DNA of 42,242 bases from the NCBI GenBank assembly GCA_002751075.1, contig NAOQ01000098.1, forward strand, positions 8,924-51,165, given 5' to 3'. The stretch is from Ichthyophonus hoferi. Its lineage: Eukaryota > Opisthokonta > Ichthyosporea > Ichthyophonida > Ichthyophonidae. The notes below the pieces were generated by a model. The model saw only the letters and a program-made list of their open reading frames with translations, did not search any database and was not told the DNA's origin. This document shows positions 12,291-23,916 of the stretch, piece by piece. Numbering within the stretch: position 1 is the stretch's first letter; the number at the start of each line of letters is the position of its first letter. The position numbers and the translations under genes were made by a program.

Positions 12291-13740
12291 TGAGATTTAA
12301 AAAAAAGTAAAAAAGATGGCATTGAATTTTTTTTTGCTGTGTAACTCGACTTGGCTGCTAGTATGCTATGATACAATTAACTAATAACTAAAATTAATAT
12401 ATGCTTTTTTGTTTAGATATGTTATGCTATTAATCTCATATAATATTTAGCCACAAAGGAATAGTGTTGTAAAGTACTTATAGTTTCTTTTTTTAATGAA
12501 TTCCCACTTGGCTGACAATAATCAACACTAAATATTTTACTACTACATATACTCTTGTTTCCAGCCTGCGAGGATATTATCTTACCCATGTTCAGGGTGG
12601 CAGCCAACTATTGTAAGCGGAGAACTTAAGGGGAAAACAAAACTGTATAGCCTTCAATCAGTATCACTGCAGAATTGAGGGTCCCTACTCTGCCTCAGAC
12701 AAAACCCTCTTACACTTTTAAATATAGAATTTTATATATAGACTACTTCACAATTTACCATTAATTAATTAGATAATTTTAACTGTAATTACCTTCTTTG
12801 TGTTATAAATGTGCCTATACTTGACATATACAATATAAATAAGATATCAAAACAAAAACAAATGGCTGTTCTCCATTTTCTACTATCTGCCAACCTGGTT
12901 TTGTTAACACATTACATTCAACTGTAACAATAAATCATATAAATCTCTTGTACGTGCATTAGATCGTAAATAGGACTGGAACGTTTCTGCATTACAGTTT
13001 TGTAACATATTTTTGGGCTTTAATCACATTGCCCATTTGGTGATTGGAGAAAAAGGAATTAATCGGTAATTAGGCATATATTGATACGATTTAGCCTGGA
13101 AAATAATTATACTTTGCAAGGTAAAAAGGTTCTAGCTTCAACCTTATAAATAGTAAGGATAAAATAATGTATGTTATAGTCACATAGTACAATAAATCGT
13201 AAACAACATATTAAATTATTGGTAGTCCATAAAACACGGTCTCATTTAACAATTATGTAATGATAGCTTATGATATTACTATATAGCTCAATCGTTTTCA
13301 TTCATAAGATAATGCTGGGCCTAGATCGGATATAGTGTTGTACATCTACTCTAACTATATCATGAGAATAGATAATAGAAAAATTACTTATCAAATAGAA
13401 AGTTGGCGATAAATTAGTGTATGTATATTAGTCATATTATGTAAAGTAGGCATACTTAATAATTGGCCATTGACAATTAGGTCTGTAACTTCATTGGCTC
13501 TTAGTTTTATAGTATTCTTGTAATTTTTTGAAGAAAGAGATATAGTCAATCATAGTTGACCTTTCTTTACAAAAGAAAATTAGCCCTTAATCATCAAGTA
13601 ATATTAATTGGAATGATTAATCCAAGTAATTGGTAATACGTTGGCGATTACCTCTATAAGCAGGAATCGTTTCAGATGTTGTTGTATATAAAGCCACAAT
13701 TTTTAATATAAAAAACACTAAAATACGCATTCCTAAATTG

Positions 13741-13746
13741 TTTAAT
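13741..13746 (-). promoter_or_regulatory. Candidate polyadenylation signal of SDHAF3
   Basis: ATTAAA on the minus strand, 44 bases past the SDHAF3 stop. Confidence 0.4.
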
Positions 13747-13789
13747 GTAGAGAAACCTTAACCCAAATCAAAATTTAAGTGGAAATCGT

Positions 13790-16298
13790 TTATTTGGTTT
13801 CTTGCTTTGTCTGGCTTGTAGCCTCTTGTTTTAGTGCCTCCAGCTGCCCCAATTGGGCGTCATTTAGAGCATGGAGCTGACTGGAAGAGAGTTTCGCTCC
13901 AAACATACCTTGCGGTACAGTAGTTTGTTTGGTTAGGTCATTAGCATATGACTGTGAATAGATAATGGTTAGCAGTGGAGCCTTTCCTTTAAACACTTTA
14001 GAAAAAGCTTTGGTTCCTTTTGAGGTTATAATAGAACAACCTCGGCAATTCATTGGATAAAATGGGCAATTACTCAGAAAATAAAAGCTAATATTGCCAT
14101 TATCTTCGTAAAAAAGAATAATTTTGGATTTTTAGATCTATATAAACACAATTTTCCAAAAAAAGGTAGTGTAAATAACAATTCAAAGTTCCTTGGAGCA
14201 GAAATGTTTTAGTCCTAGCAATGAGCTAATATATGGTTGGTTGATAAAGGTGAATACGTACATATTTAGTATGAAGTAGATGAAGTGGGGTCTGTATTCA
14301 CTCATGATAGTTCGTATATGCACGTAATCACTGTCTTATTCGTGTACATATATATGTATGTATATGTGTAGTTGTGAGAAGTTCCTTTCTGGCAGTTACG
14401 GTCTTAACCAAGATTATTTGCTATAAAAATTATATAACCACTTGGCCTAAAATCCTCATAATATTCATCTACAAGAACTATGAACTGCTTCATAATTTAT
14501 GACCCAAAAGCACATATATGCAAACCATAGAATATAGGGTTGCTTTCTTTCAGGCATAACCATAACCGACACTGTTTGGTATGATAAAAGTAATGAATGT
14601 ATTTTTGATTGGAAACATAAAATCTACTGGTCCAATAATAATAATAATAATTTATGTTACATTTACATATATATAGGTGTGTATGTGTGTGCATGTATGT
14701 ATAAAGAGTATGCTATCATATATATTCAAAATAAAATGAAGATAAAAACTCATCCATGTAAAACTATAAGAGAAAATGCATTAAAAGTATTTTCTTTTTA
14801 CAAAGGATAAAAACTATTGACTGGGAAGAGATAAAAAAGGTCATAGGTTGGATCAGTAGTGGTTAAGATATAGAGATGGAGAGGAGTGGTAGTGAAGACA
14901 ATATAGAAGAAAAACAAAAGCCAAGAACAAGGTCTGATAAAGTGGAATGGGTAAATTGGTAATAAAAGTGAAGGATATAATCAGGTAATGATAGGTATGA
15001 TCATAGTTATATTCGAGTAGATAATAGTTAGATTTTAAATATATAAAGATAATAATAGAGGTAAGGATGAGGATAAATGGAAATAAACATACCTAATTAA
15101 ATATAGAGTGCGTGAATTAGAAAAAGAAATCCCCAAGTAAGGTGGTGATATGATATGATGTGATATGATAGGATATGACATGGTGGGCCAGGCTATAATA
15201 TGCATAATTTATTCTCTTAATATCTTATGACACTAAATAAATATAGGGTTAGGTTTCCTTTAGGAGGCAGGCTCGAGAAGCCAAGCGAAAGACCGACACA
15301 CACCAAAAAAAAAAAAAAAAACTAACATGCCTGACCATTGCTACTACAAACGGACTTAAGAAAGCTTGGCTTGGCGCTTTTATGGCGTTTAAATTCATTT
15401 TTTACATAGTGATCGCCAAGAAAACGCAGTTCAGTGGGAAGTTGTCGGTGTAACCGCAATATTTTACTATATATAAGAGAANNNNNNNNNNNNNNNNNNN
15501 NNNNNNNNNNNNNNNNNNNNNNNNNNNNNNNNNNNNNNNNNNNNNNNNNNNNNNNNNNNNGAAGCCAAGCGAAGACGAACACACAAAAAAAAAAAAAAAA
15601 AAAAAAAACATGCCTGCCATTGCTCTACAAACGGCTTAAGAAAGCTTGGCTTGGCGCTTTTATGGCGTTTAAATTCATTTTTTACATAGTGATCGCCAAG
15701 AAAACGCAGTTCAGTGGGAAGTTGTCGGTGTAACCGCAATATTTTACTATATATAAGAGAAGGATGGATAAAATGTTAATTGAAGACATGCGCGACTGTA
15801 CAACTAAGTGTTAATATAGTTGTGTGCAAGATTTTTGAATAGAAGTTGCTTTATTTAGATATTGTAGATGCATAATTGAAAGATTTTGGAGAGGCACATA
15901 CAGGTGTCTTGACATTTGCTAGTTGATATGGTCAATAAAAGACAAACTACCCAAAATTCTCTCTTGCTGTCACAATCTTTTCCAGCTTTTTTGCATTGTT
16001 TGTTTTATTTATTTCTTCTATTGGTTATTGTCTTCGCTACACCGGGCCTGGGTAAATATGTTTTTAAATCCCTTCCCATTGGGCGGGCTCATGGCACTTG
16101 ACAGAGAGAAATAGGAAAGCCAAACTCCTAAGTCGGTTTAATTGGAAGAGTAAAGATAAAAAATTACTGAGTGTGAATTAGCTTTTTAAAATAAATACTA
16201 TCACAAGGAAAACATAAGCCTGGCATCCAAGAGCAGCAAGATAATTCATTCATGTTCACTTACGCGTACAAGGTAATAACCGTACTTCGGTTGCTCAT
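13790..16298 (-). CDS. SDHAF3: Succinate dehydrogenase assembly factor 3 (ACN9), 109 aa, three exons
   Basis: SDHAF3 is a small mitochondrial matrix protein of the LYR family that helps insert or protect the iron-sulfur subunit SDHB during assembly of complex II. Exons in reading order: 16298-16264, 15746-15614, 13951-13790. They encode [11 protein letters not shown], a split Ala, then [13 protein letters not shown]...EQWQ, then SYANDL...KQETK and stop. Phases are 2 and 0. Compared from memory with human ACN9, LYA-KILRLHR aligns with [24 protein letters not shown] with LGDQYVKDEFRRHK, EQWQ-SYA with QEWEVYA, and [13 protein letters not shown] with QIGQLQELMQEAT. The third residue of the LYR triplet is Ala here. 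Intron 1 is GT-AG, with donor GTAAGT before 16264. Intron 2 starts with GC (CAG|GCATGT). Exon 2 also exists as a variant copy at 15331-15466 beyond an N run; the 15614-15746 copy keeps the conserved Trp and is used here. Confidence 0.9.
15277..15481. repeat. Left copy of a 200-base duplication next to an N run (variant SDHAF3 exon 2)
   Basis: This copy matches 15561-15761 almost base for base from about 15352 to 15481. In the part near its A-run (about 15285-15350) it differs by single extra bases. The SDHAF3 exon 2 equivalent is 15331-15466, three bases longer than the other copy. The extra bases change the end of the exon from PFVEQWQ to SVCSSNGQ, losing the conserved Trp. It is most likely an unmerged contig end with sequencing errors; a true tandem duplication is the alternative. 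Confidence 0.85.
15482..15560. other. Assembly gap (79 N)
   Basis: Seventy-nine undetermined bases sit between two near-identical 200-base flanks, as expected when two contigs that overlap are scaffolded without being merged. The real distance may be zero or negative. Confidence 0.95.
15561..15761. repeat. Right copy of the 200-base duplication (intact SDHAF3 exon 2)
   Basis: Contains the intact exon 2 (15614-15746), an A-run of 24 bases (15585-15608) directly beyond the GC donor, and the exon 2 acceptor. See the left copy for differences. Confidence 0.85.
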
Positions 16299-17255
16299 GG
16301 TTGTTTGTAATGTTTTTGAAAGCCTAGGCACTTTTATGAATTATGCCATTATAAACCACAAATAACTTTTTTAAGTATAAACTGTGCCGTAATAAGAACT
16401 ACGGTTACGTTTGGTTTTTCTTAGCAGTTTTACTAGGGGCTATATGTTTAGATAAATTTCAGTGGTTGGGCTGGAGAAAGTGTTGTGTGGTTGGATAGAA
16501 ACAGCAGAACAATATCAACCCCAAATTAGTAACTTGTGTAAATACTAACAAGAGACGAGAAGTGTGACTGTCTCTAAACCTTCTGCTAAATAGCCAACAC
16601 AATAAATAATAACCAAAACTCAATAAACAAACGCTGAATAAGACGTAATTGAAATCATATACGTAACTGACGCCTTGCGCTACAAAAGATAAAAAGAAGG
16701 AAGTTTTTGATTGTTTTTATTTTTTTTTCTTGTAAAATAGGTGATTTCCTGCGGGTGAATATGCTGGTTTTCATCGGTTTGTCAGTCAAATTGTTCATTG
16801 GTTGTTCATCGAGCTCCCCAAAAACAAAATCCATTTACCCAATCACGTGTATCTTGCTTTTTTGTTTTGTTTTTGTGTTTATATATTCTTTTAGACAAGA
16901 TTAAAATGATATTTTTAAATAACAATATGTGATTATATAAAATTAAAATAATTCAATTTTCTCTCCATTTTCTTACGGAATATAGAGGTTTTGGTGAGTA
17001 GATATATGAATGTCTCCTCGAGTTTGCGCTATTATCAAAATTATCATTGGCTATCCTTTGAGCCACTTTTTTGATAAGCTAATAGTGATTGGCCAGAGAT
17101 ATTTTTTATAAGATTTTTATAACTTAAAAGCTATCTATATATGGATATATATTTTTAAAAGGAGCATTTGAGATCAGTCCAGTTAATGGCTTACCAAGTT
17201 TGAACGTGTTTGTTTTATTATTCAATTTTAAGCTAGGTAGATAGAAAAAGAGAAA
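16299..17255. promoter_or_regulatory. Divergent spacer between SDHAF3 and sepiapterin reductase
   Basis: The start codons face away from each other, 957 bases apart, so both promoters and both 5' leaders must lie here or in hidden leader exons. CCAAT-box-like ATTGG motifs occur at about 17046 and 17086 and in other positions. The two start contexts are good: SDHAF3 has acc before ATG, and the reductase has aaaATGG. No TATA box can be singled out in such AT-rich DNA, and no gene was seen inside. Confidence 0.45.
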
Positions 17256-20200
17256 ATGGAAAAGACTTTATGTGTATTGACTGGTGCCAGTCGAGGATAT
17301 GGAAGGGCTGTGGCAATTGAATTTGCTAAAGTGTTTAAGAATACCTGTTTTGTGTTTGTTGCACGGGTAGGTCTTGCATTCCCACCTGTACACACTGTAT
17401 TGTTTAAGATCTAAACAAATATGCACTCACTTATGTAAATACAAGTACACTAGCATACACTTAAGCACACATACACCAATATATATACCGCTTGGCTAAG
17501 TAACGTGAGCATTCATCAGTTGTCTCATCCCCTTCTCCTCGATTCTTTTTATGTTCATTTCCCGCTTTGATCTGTTGTCCTTAGTCAACAACTTTCACAC
17601 CCCTTCACATTCCTTCTTTATTTTCTCTTGCTTATTATCCTTCACCGTTATTTTATTCATTGGCATCTGAGTGCTCTCACATCTACCATTTTATCATCAA
17701 CTTGTGTCTACTACTTACTTACTATCTCTCTGTTTCTTTCTCCTTTCCTCGACATTTTTATTTGTATGTATGCATATTAACCCATGCCTGTATGCACCTA
17801 TATAAAGACTCTTGCATTAATTAACACGTAAAATTAAATTTATAAGTAGATACTATATAACTATCCATATATATGTGGTTTCTGTTCAATCCAATTTGCT
17901 TAACTTGCCATTCCCCCATTTGTTTCCATATAAAAAATCTATAAAGGTTGAAAATGATCTAAGAAATTAGTCCCATCTGCAATGATCCATCTAAAAAACA
18001 TGAATGTTTACTATATAAAAACCAAGAAAGAAAAAATAATGGTTAAAATATCTTTATTTTGATTTTAATATTGTTATGTCTAATATTTCAAATGGCTTAA
18101 ATAGGGTACGGCAACTGATATGGTTTGTTGAATTTATAATTTAATTTTTAAATATAAAATTCTATTTGTCCTTCATATATAATGCTTTAGAACATAAATC
18201 CATGACATATTTACAATTTCAATTATATAATCATATTTTCCTTTTATGTATAACGATTTATAGCATAATATTTAATATCAGTATTACGAATTTATCTTCA
18301 GCTGTTGATTGGGGTTGGGTTGGGCCAGGTAATAATTTGCACTTATAAAATATAAATGTAGCGAATAGTAGGCTAAGACTCACTGCTTTAACACCAAATT
18401 TTAAACCCATGACAAAATTACTATTTTTATTGATGCTGAGTTATAACTCTTACAGGATGTCGCTTGCATGCAGTATACAGCTCAACAGGTTAAGGATATA
18501 AGTGCAGCTTGCACAGGTAATTCCAGTGTTGTGATAGTTGTAACATAAAAAGATATATATGCATATATATATTTCTTCTTGTTGTGCGATTTTTCTGTTT
18601 TCGGTTTTATTTATTTTGATCTGATAGGTAGTTTTCCTGTTAAATATATTCTGAGCCTAGCTACTGGGCGCCTCTTTAATTTTTATTATTAGAGTCGAAA
18701 AAGGATTGTATTGCTTTACACTATTATAAAATTATTAATATAAATAAGCATATAAACATACTATTTTCGTTTAATTATATGGGGGTTAGGATTTATCCGG
18801 TGATCGGTTTAAGTGTTTACATATTACGTTACACTATACTATATTGCACTTCACTGCACTTCGCTGAAAAAAGCAAGGTCAATGTAAACACAATAATAAA
18901 CAAACTGAGGTAATAGGTTATATTATAAACAGGGACAGATCTATTAAACATAAATTAATTACACTGGCATACCATAATCAACGAGTCCTGTACAGTCAAA
19001 GTTTAACTAAATTCAAAATCTAATTTTTTATTAATTTAGAAGCAAAAAAAGATTAGTTCTGACTGCTTTCACTCCCATATAGTGGAAGTCATTCAGGGCG
19101 ACCTTGGAGATATGTCTAACCTGCCATGCTTATTGGATAATATACTTTTAAAGGTGAAAGGCATTGTCTATCGAAGAACTCAGCTTTAAATATATAAAAA
19201 TGACATCTTTCTATTTTGACTGCTTTTCCTAGTATAGCATATAATAATATATGTATATTAACCTATTATATAACGAATATTTGCTTTTAGAACCTGATCG
19301 TTCTATCCTATTAAATCCTGATTACTCAAATATTACTCCAGGTTGATATTGTGCGAATATAATGTGTATATATATAGTTCTTTGTTTATATCTGTGATAA
19401 TAGGGATAGATTAAACTTGTGCTTTTTAAAACAAAAAGTAGAGTTAGTATAATTGTATAGGTAAGAACTTGTACTTAAAATCATAGTGATTAATATCTCC
19501 GTATTATTAATATTTCTAGTATTTAGAATGAGTGATAGCCTAATACTTGTATTTTTATATCTGAGTAAGGAAATGGAAAAAGGAGAGAGTATGTGTTTAC
19601 ATAAATGAGGAGAAGTATTGCTGAGATATGGACAATTTTATAAATGACTTAGAACCAATGACTTACCCCCTATCCCTCTCTATCTACACCTATACGAGCA
19701 TGCATATATATACGTATTCACACGCCTCTGTGTATTTGTGTTTCTATACGACATACAAAACGTTTTCTTATTTCTTTCTCTCTCTATTTCTCTTTTCTTC
19801 TCCGTCATTTCTCCCTATTTTTTTTTTATATTACCTGTTCCTTCATAATGCAGTGTACTGGTTCATGGCAGAGGGCCGTATTAGTCAACAATGCAGGGAC
19901 GCTTGGTGACGTAACTAAGACAGTCAGGGACTACACTTTGGCCGATATACAACCCTTTATCGATGTCAACATCACATCTGCAATCGCGCTAACGTACGTT
20001 TCCCCATGCAGTTGTGTCTTTTCACGGTTCTGGTCTTCTTACGACATGTATTTCTACCTCTATATATAGCTGATAAGCAGTGAATTGTAGTTGTAGTTGC
20101 ATATTTTTATTTATAAAAGCATAAGCAATGTGTATTTCATGGTTATGCAAAATAACAATGGATGTCTGACTGCGGCCTTGGTATAAGATGTATGTGTATA

Positions 20201-23200
20201 CGTATGTATCTCTCTGTGTGTGTACATTCAGGTGCTAGTATATATTAGCTATAATAAATACAAAAACATGATGAAAACCACTAATAATTGGATGGGATAT
20301 AATTTGTTATGAGATGGCCAATGGTACGTTCCCCAGGATCGTGTAGCCATTATAGTAATTATCACATATACACATATACATATATTGTATGTTTGTAAAG
20401 CATATGCCATGGGGGACGACTGACCAAAATTCTATGAAGAATTTTTTTATTAACCTTGCGTTGGAGAATAATATCTTTGTTTATTTCTATGACTATATAT
20501 AAACATAGGATTGCTCCCCTACACACAGATAATATTAACATCACTATGATATGTGTTGAAAAATTGAAGGCTAAGAGGGGTTTATTTAAATTTGCTGTGC
20601 ATGGACTTTACAGACAGATAGCAACTCTGAGAATAAAGCTGAAGAACAAAGAAAAATGAGGGGGTTTCTGGTGAAATTTGCTTTGGCATTTCTGTAATAA
20701 CATTTCATTTTATTATACGCTTATTCGGAGAAAAAAGATACGTGTGCATTGTGCAGATACAAAAGAATAATATTCAAATGCGAACTATACACAGAAAAGA
20801 TATCATTCATGCATAGTATAGGTTTGTGTCTATGTATCCTTATATCTCTTGTTATTCCTTATAGGTCACGATTTTTAAAGGATGTGACTCCCAGTGCTGA
20901 GCAGGTGAGTGGAGGGTGTGAGGTTTATTTGTAACTATCCAATAAATGATTATAAAATTTCTTATTAATTGTAAGAGAGAAAGAGACTGTCAATAATTAA
21001 TTGCTAATTAGCGGTTACCTGTATATAATTATGTATAACGACAGGAATGATAGGAAACCGATGGATAATAATGATGAGATGAGGAGGGAGAAAATGTTTG
21101 AAATGTGTGTATCTGTATAGTGTAGTGTAGTGTGCGTTTAGTGCGCATAGTGTGAGCTGCAAGGTAATAATATGTACTGCTATAGGTGAATATGTTTTAA
21201 GTACAAACTGACTTAGAACTTAGTATAAATGTGAATCCAAAGCATGCTAAATACTCGAACGGCCGACTTTTAAAATAATAATCAAGCATAAAGTAAATAT
21301 TAGACACACCATTCTTTCTTGTATTAAACATGCACACACATACACAGGCAGTAGTAGTGAACATCTCCTCTCTCCTAGCCATTAAAGCCTTTAGCCACCA
21401 TGGTCTCTATGCAGTGGGAAAGGCCGCCAGGGATATGCTTAATATGATGGTTTCGGTAGAGGTGAGTGGGAGTGCAGGTTATAATGGAGGTGTAAAGATA
21501 TTCGACGAAGTACTAAATTGCCTCTTGAAAGGCTCTTGTTATGATGAATTGGAATATATAAATTTATTTTTCCGTGTTATGCATTGAGCTTTGGATGTTG
21601 GATTGAATATTACTAGGTAGCTTAGACTTATTTAAAACTTATATTTAGTCCCTCTAAGAGGCACCGCCGTATGATTGCAGAGCTACATTGCATTGTATAA
21701 TCGGACTGCATATGTATGCTGTTAACTATGTAGTAGTATGTATACCGGCGGGTATGTATGTCAGGTGTCAATATATACGTGCTCACTCCATAAGCAAGAG
21801 AAGGGAAATTATGATAATGAATATCACATATGACTATATCGATATGGTCGGTGCCCTTCTCCCGCTTCTTATTTCATAACATTACGCTCTGTCCGCCGAC
21901 CTTTTGTTGTGTTCCTGACTATCAATAGTTGCATTTTCACTCAATTTCTTTTTTATAGTAATAGCTTTAAACCTTCTCTGTTGGATATTAATAGAGGGAA
22001 TGCCATATTCAAATACAATTAATCTTAAATCGATTGCATACATAGGAGGTGACTTGTGATTGGGTGCACATACTGCTACCCATATGTATCGCATGTTATC
22101 TTCTTAGAGCTGCACGCTAACTGGTAGCAATATATTTAAAACCTTTCAAATCCAAGAGCATAAGCGAATTTTAAATATAGTATAGAGTATTACTTTCTAA
22201 TGAAATCGGTCGTGCGATATAATGATTGGTCTGTTTTAATACAGTGTACCGTGTGATAATTGGTCTGTTATAATATAATATGTGATAATTGGTCTAAGCG
22301 AATTTTAAATATAGTATATAGTATTATTTTCTAATGAAATCGGTCGTGCGATATAATGATTGGTCTGTTATAATATAATATACTATGTGATAATTGGTCT
22401 AGTAGCCGTAGATATAACTTATTAGTGATGATTGGTAAGCCTGGGGCTTTTCATCTTTCAATATTAACAAACCAATTAATATTTTTGAGACTTTTTATTC
22501 TTTGAGAGGAAAAGTAGCGAAATATTACTAATTATTGGTCGTATTGGGAAGAAAAAGCAGCAAAAAACAGTCTGAGATTATTCAAGGCAAACCAGATCTA
22601 TATCTTAGCGATACTTGGGTGTTGGGAATGATTGTATGCAACTGATTTTAATTAAAGAAGCATTGGACATGTATATATATGTATACGTGGTTAATATTAA
22701 TAGTGGTCGACCTTGTTTGGTTTGGATAATATAACTACTTCAACTTATCATTGGCCCACGGCAGAGTCCTGCTCACGTTAAAAGTCTTAACTACGCCCCA
22801 GGCCCAATGGACACCGGCATGCAAAGTGTAAAACCTTCTCTTGCTATCAAAATTATATTCCTTTCAAATTTATTGGCTTGTAACCGGTAGTCGACTTCAC
22901 TCACACTCCATCTCATCTGTTGGTGATATAATATTGGAGTAAACATGATACCGTGTTGGGCTACACAGGGCATACAGCTGGGTACAATGGTTTAAGGGCG
23001 TATATCCATCTCTTTTTCTTAGCTCTCACTCAAAACTTATGTTCTTGTCATCTATTCTTATTTTTTCAAATAACATATATTTATTTAGGCATAATATGAA
23101 AACGCTTTCCAGTTTTTATTTTTTGATAAATGGGAGGATAATGGACACGTTGCAATATATTGTAAGCTAGTGCCAACCAGATCCATGCATACAGCTTTTT

Positions 23201-23916
23201 CACCTATATACATGATTGGTTGGCAGATGTACCCTTTTATAAACATTTTTAGTTTTCAATTACCATAGCAATATATGCTAATAAATAATCCAAATTATCA
23301 TTTTACAACAGATAGACGCGCAGTATAGAACACACATACATACATGCATATGATTACCTGACTCCATACTACCTTCCACTTTAGAAGAATGCCTGGTATA
23401 TATACCCATCTATTATAGCCTATGTGTTACAAATACCTACGTTCCTCTTTAGAAGAGTGCCTGGTTTGCTTGGTATACCCATCTATTATAGTCTATATTT
23501 TACAAATCAATGATTTGTTAACCGAGTTATAACCACTGCTGCCGTTTTTTCAGACGCTGAGAAACGAGTTAGGCGACCCGATAATGAAGGCTACGTTTGG
23601 TGCTATGCATGAAACTGTATGTTTCTGGTTTGTTTTATTGCACTGTTTTGAAATATATGATAAGGTCTCTATTGCATATATATATATATATAAGTATGTG
23701 CATACAGCAGTCATAGTGGGGTACAAAAGTATGGGTAGAATCTATACTGTGCAATTGACATACTGGTATGCCTATGCCAAATAGAACTGAAGTCTAACAG
23801 ATTGAACACTACAGAATCAATTGATAAACCCGAATACGTCCGCTGCAAAAATGATCAACTTAATTCTGCATGACAACTATACATCTGGAGCTCATGTGGA
23901 CTTCTATGATGTGTGA
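17256..23916 (+). CDS. SPR: Sepiapterin reductase, 254 aa, nine exons
   Basis: Cytosolic NADPH-dependent short-chain dehydrogenase that makes the last reductions to tetrahydrobiopterin, cofactor of aromatic amino acid hydroxylases and nitric oxide synthase. Exons: 17256-17366, 18456-18516, 19083-19153, 19854-19993, 20865-20904, 21348-21461, 22765-22827, 23554-23616, 23815-23916. They join to 765 bases with matching phases, close to the 261 aa of human SPR. Visible landmarks are the dinucleotide motif TGASRGYG near the N-terminus, NNAGTLGD, the catalytic serine in NISS, and YAVGK with catalytic Tyr and Lys. LNYAPGPMDTGMQ and the C-terminal SGAHVDFYDV carry the substrate-anchoring Asp typical of SPR, as opposed to other SDR enzymes. 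Exons 2 and 3 have an alternative in-frame splice pair. Exons 7 and 9 have weak acceptors. The ATG has A at -3 and G at +4. Confidence 0.95.
22161..22400. repeat. Tandem duplication in SPR intron 6
   Basis: Two units starting taagcgaattttaaatatag, at 22161 and 22295, each run through aaatcggtcgtgcgatataa to gtgataattggtct. Inside them a shorter unit, gataattggtctgttataat, is itself repeated. No terminal inverted repeats or coding capacity were seen. Confidence 0.85.
23379..23507. repeat. Two-copy direct repeat in SPR intron 7
   Basis: A unit of about 57-60 bases reads tttagaagaatgcctggtat, then acccatctattatagcctat and ttacaaat. It is present at about 23379-23434 and again at 23448-23507, with a small insertion in the second copy. 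It lies just upstream of SPR exon 8 and includes no exon. Confidence 0.8.

Larger units (their letters stand above)
11871..13789. other. Convergent intergenic spacer between annexin and SDHAF3
   Basis: The spacer holds the 3' untranslated regions of the two convergent genes. It has an AATAAA for annexin (12285-12290), an ATTAAA on the minus strand for SDHAF3 (13741-13746), and a 10-base tandem repeat at 12141-12180. A minus-strand open frame at 12422-12607 shows no family resemblance. No other gene was seen. Confidence 0.6.

Noticed and set aside
15585-15608. A-run as the tail of a SINE or processed insertion
   Set aside because: It lies a few bases inside the SDHAF3 intron, right beside a conserved exon, with no element body or target-site duplication.
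21882-22094. Minus-strand 70-codon open frame in SPR intron 6
   Set aside because: Looks moderately coding-like but matches no family I know, and has no supported splice partners.
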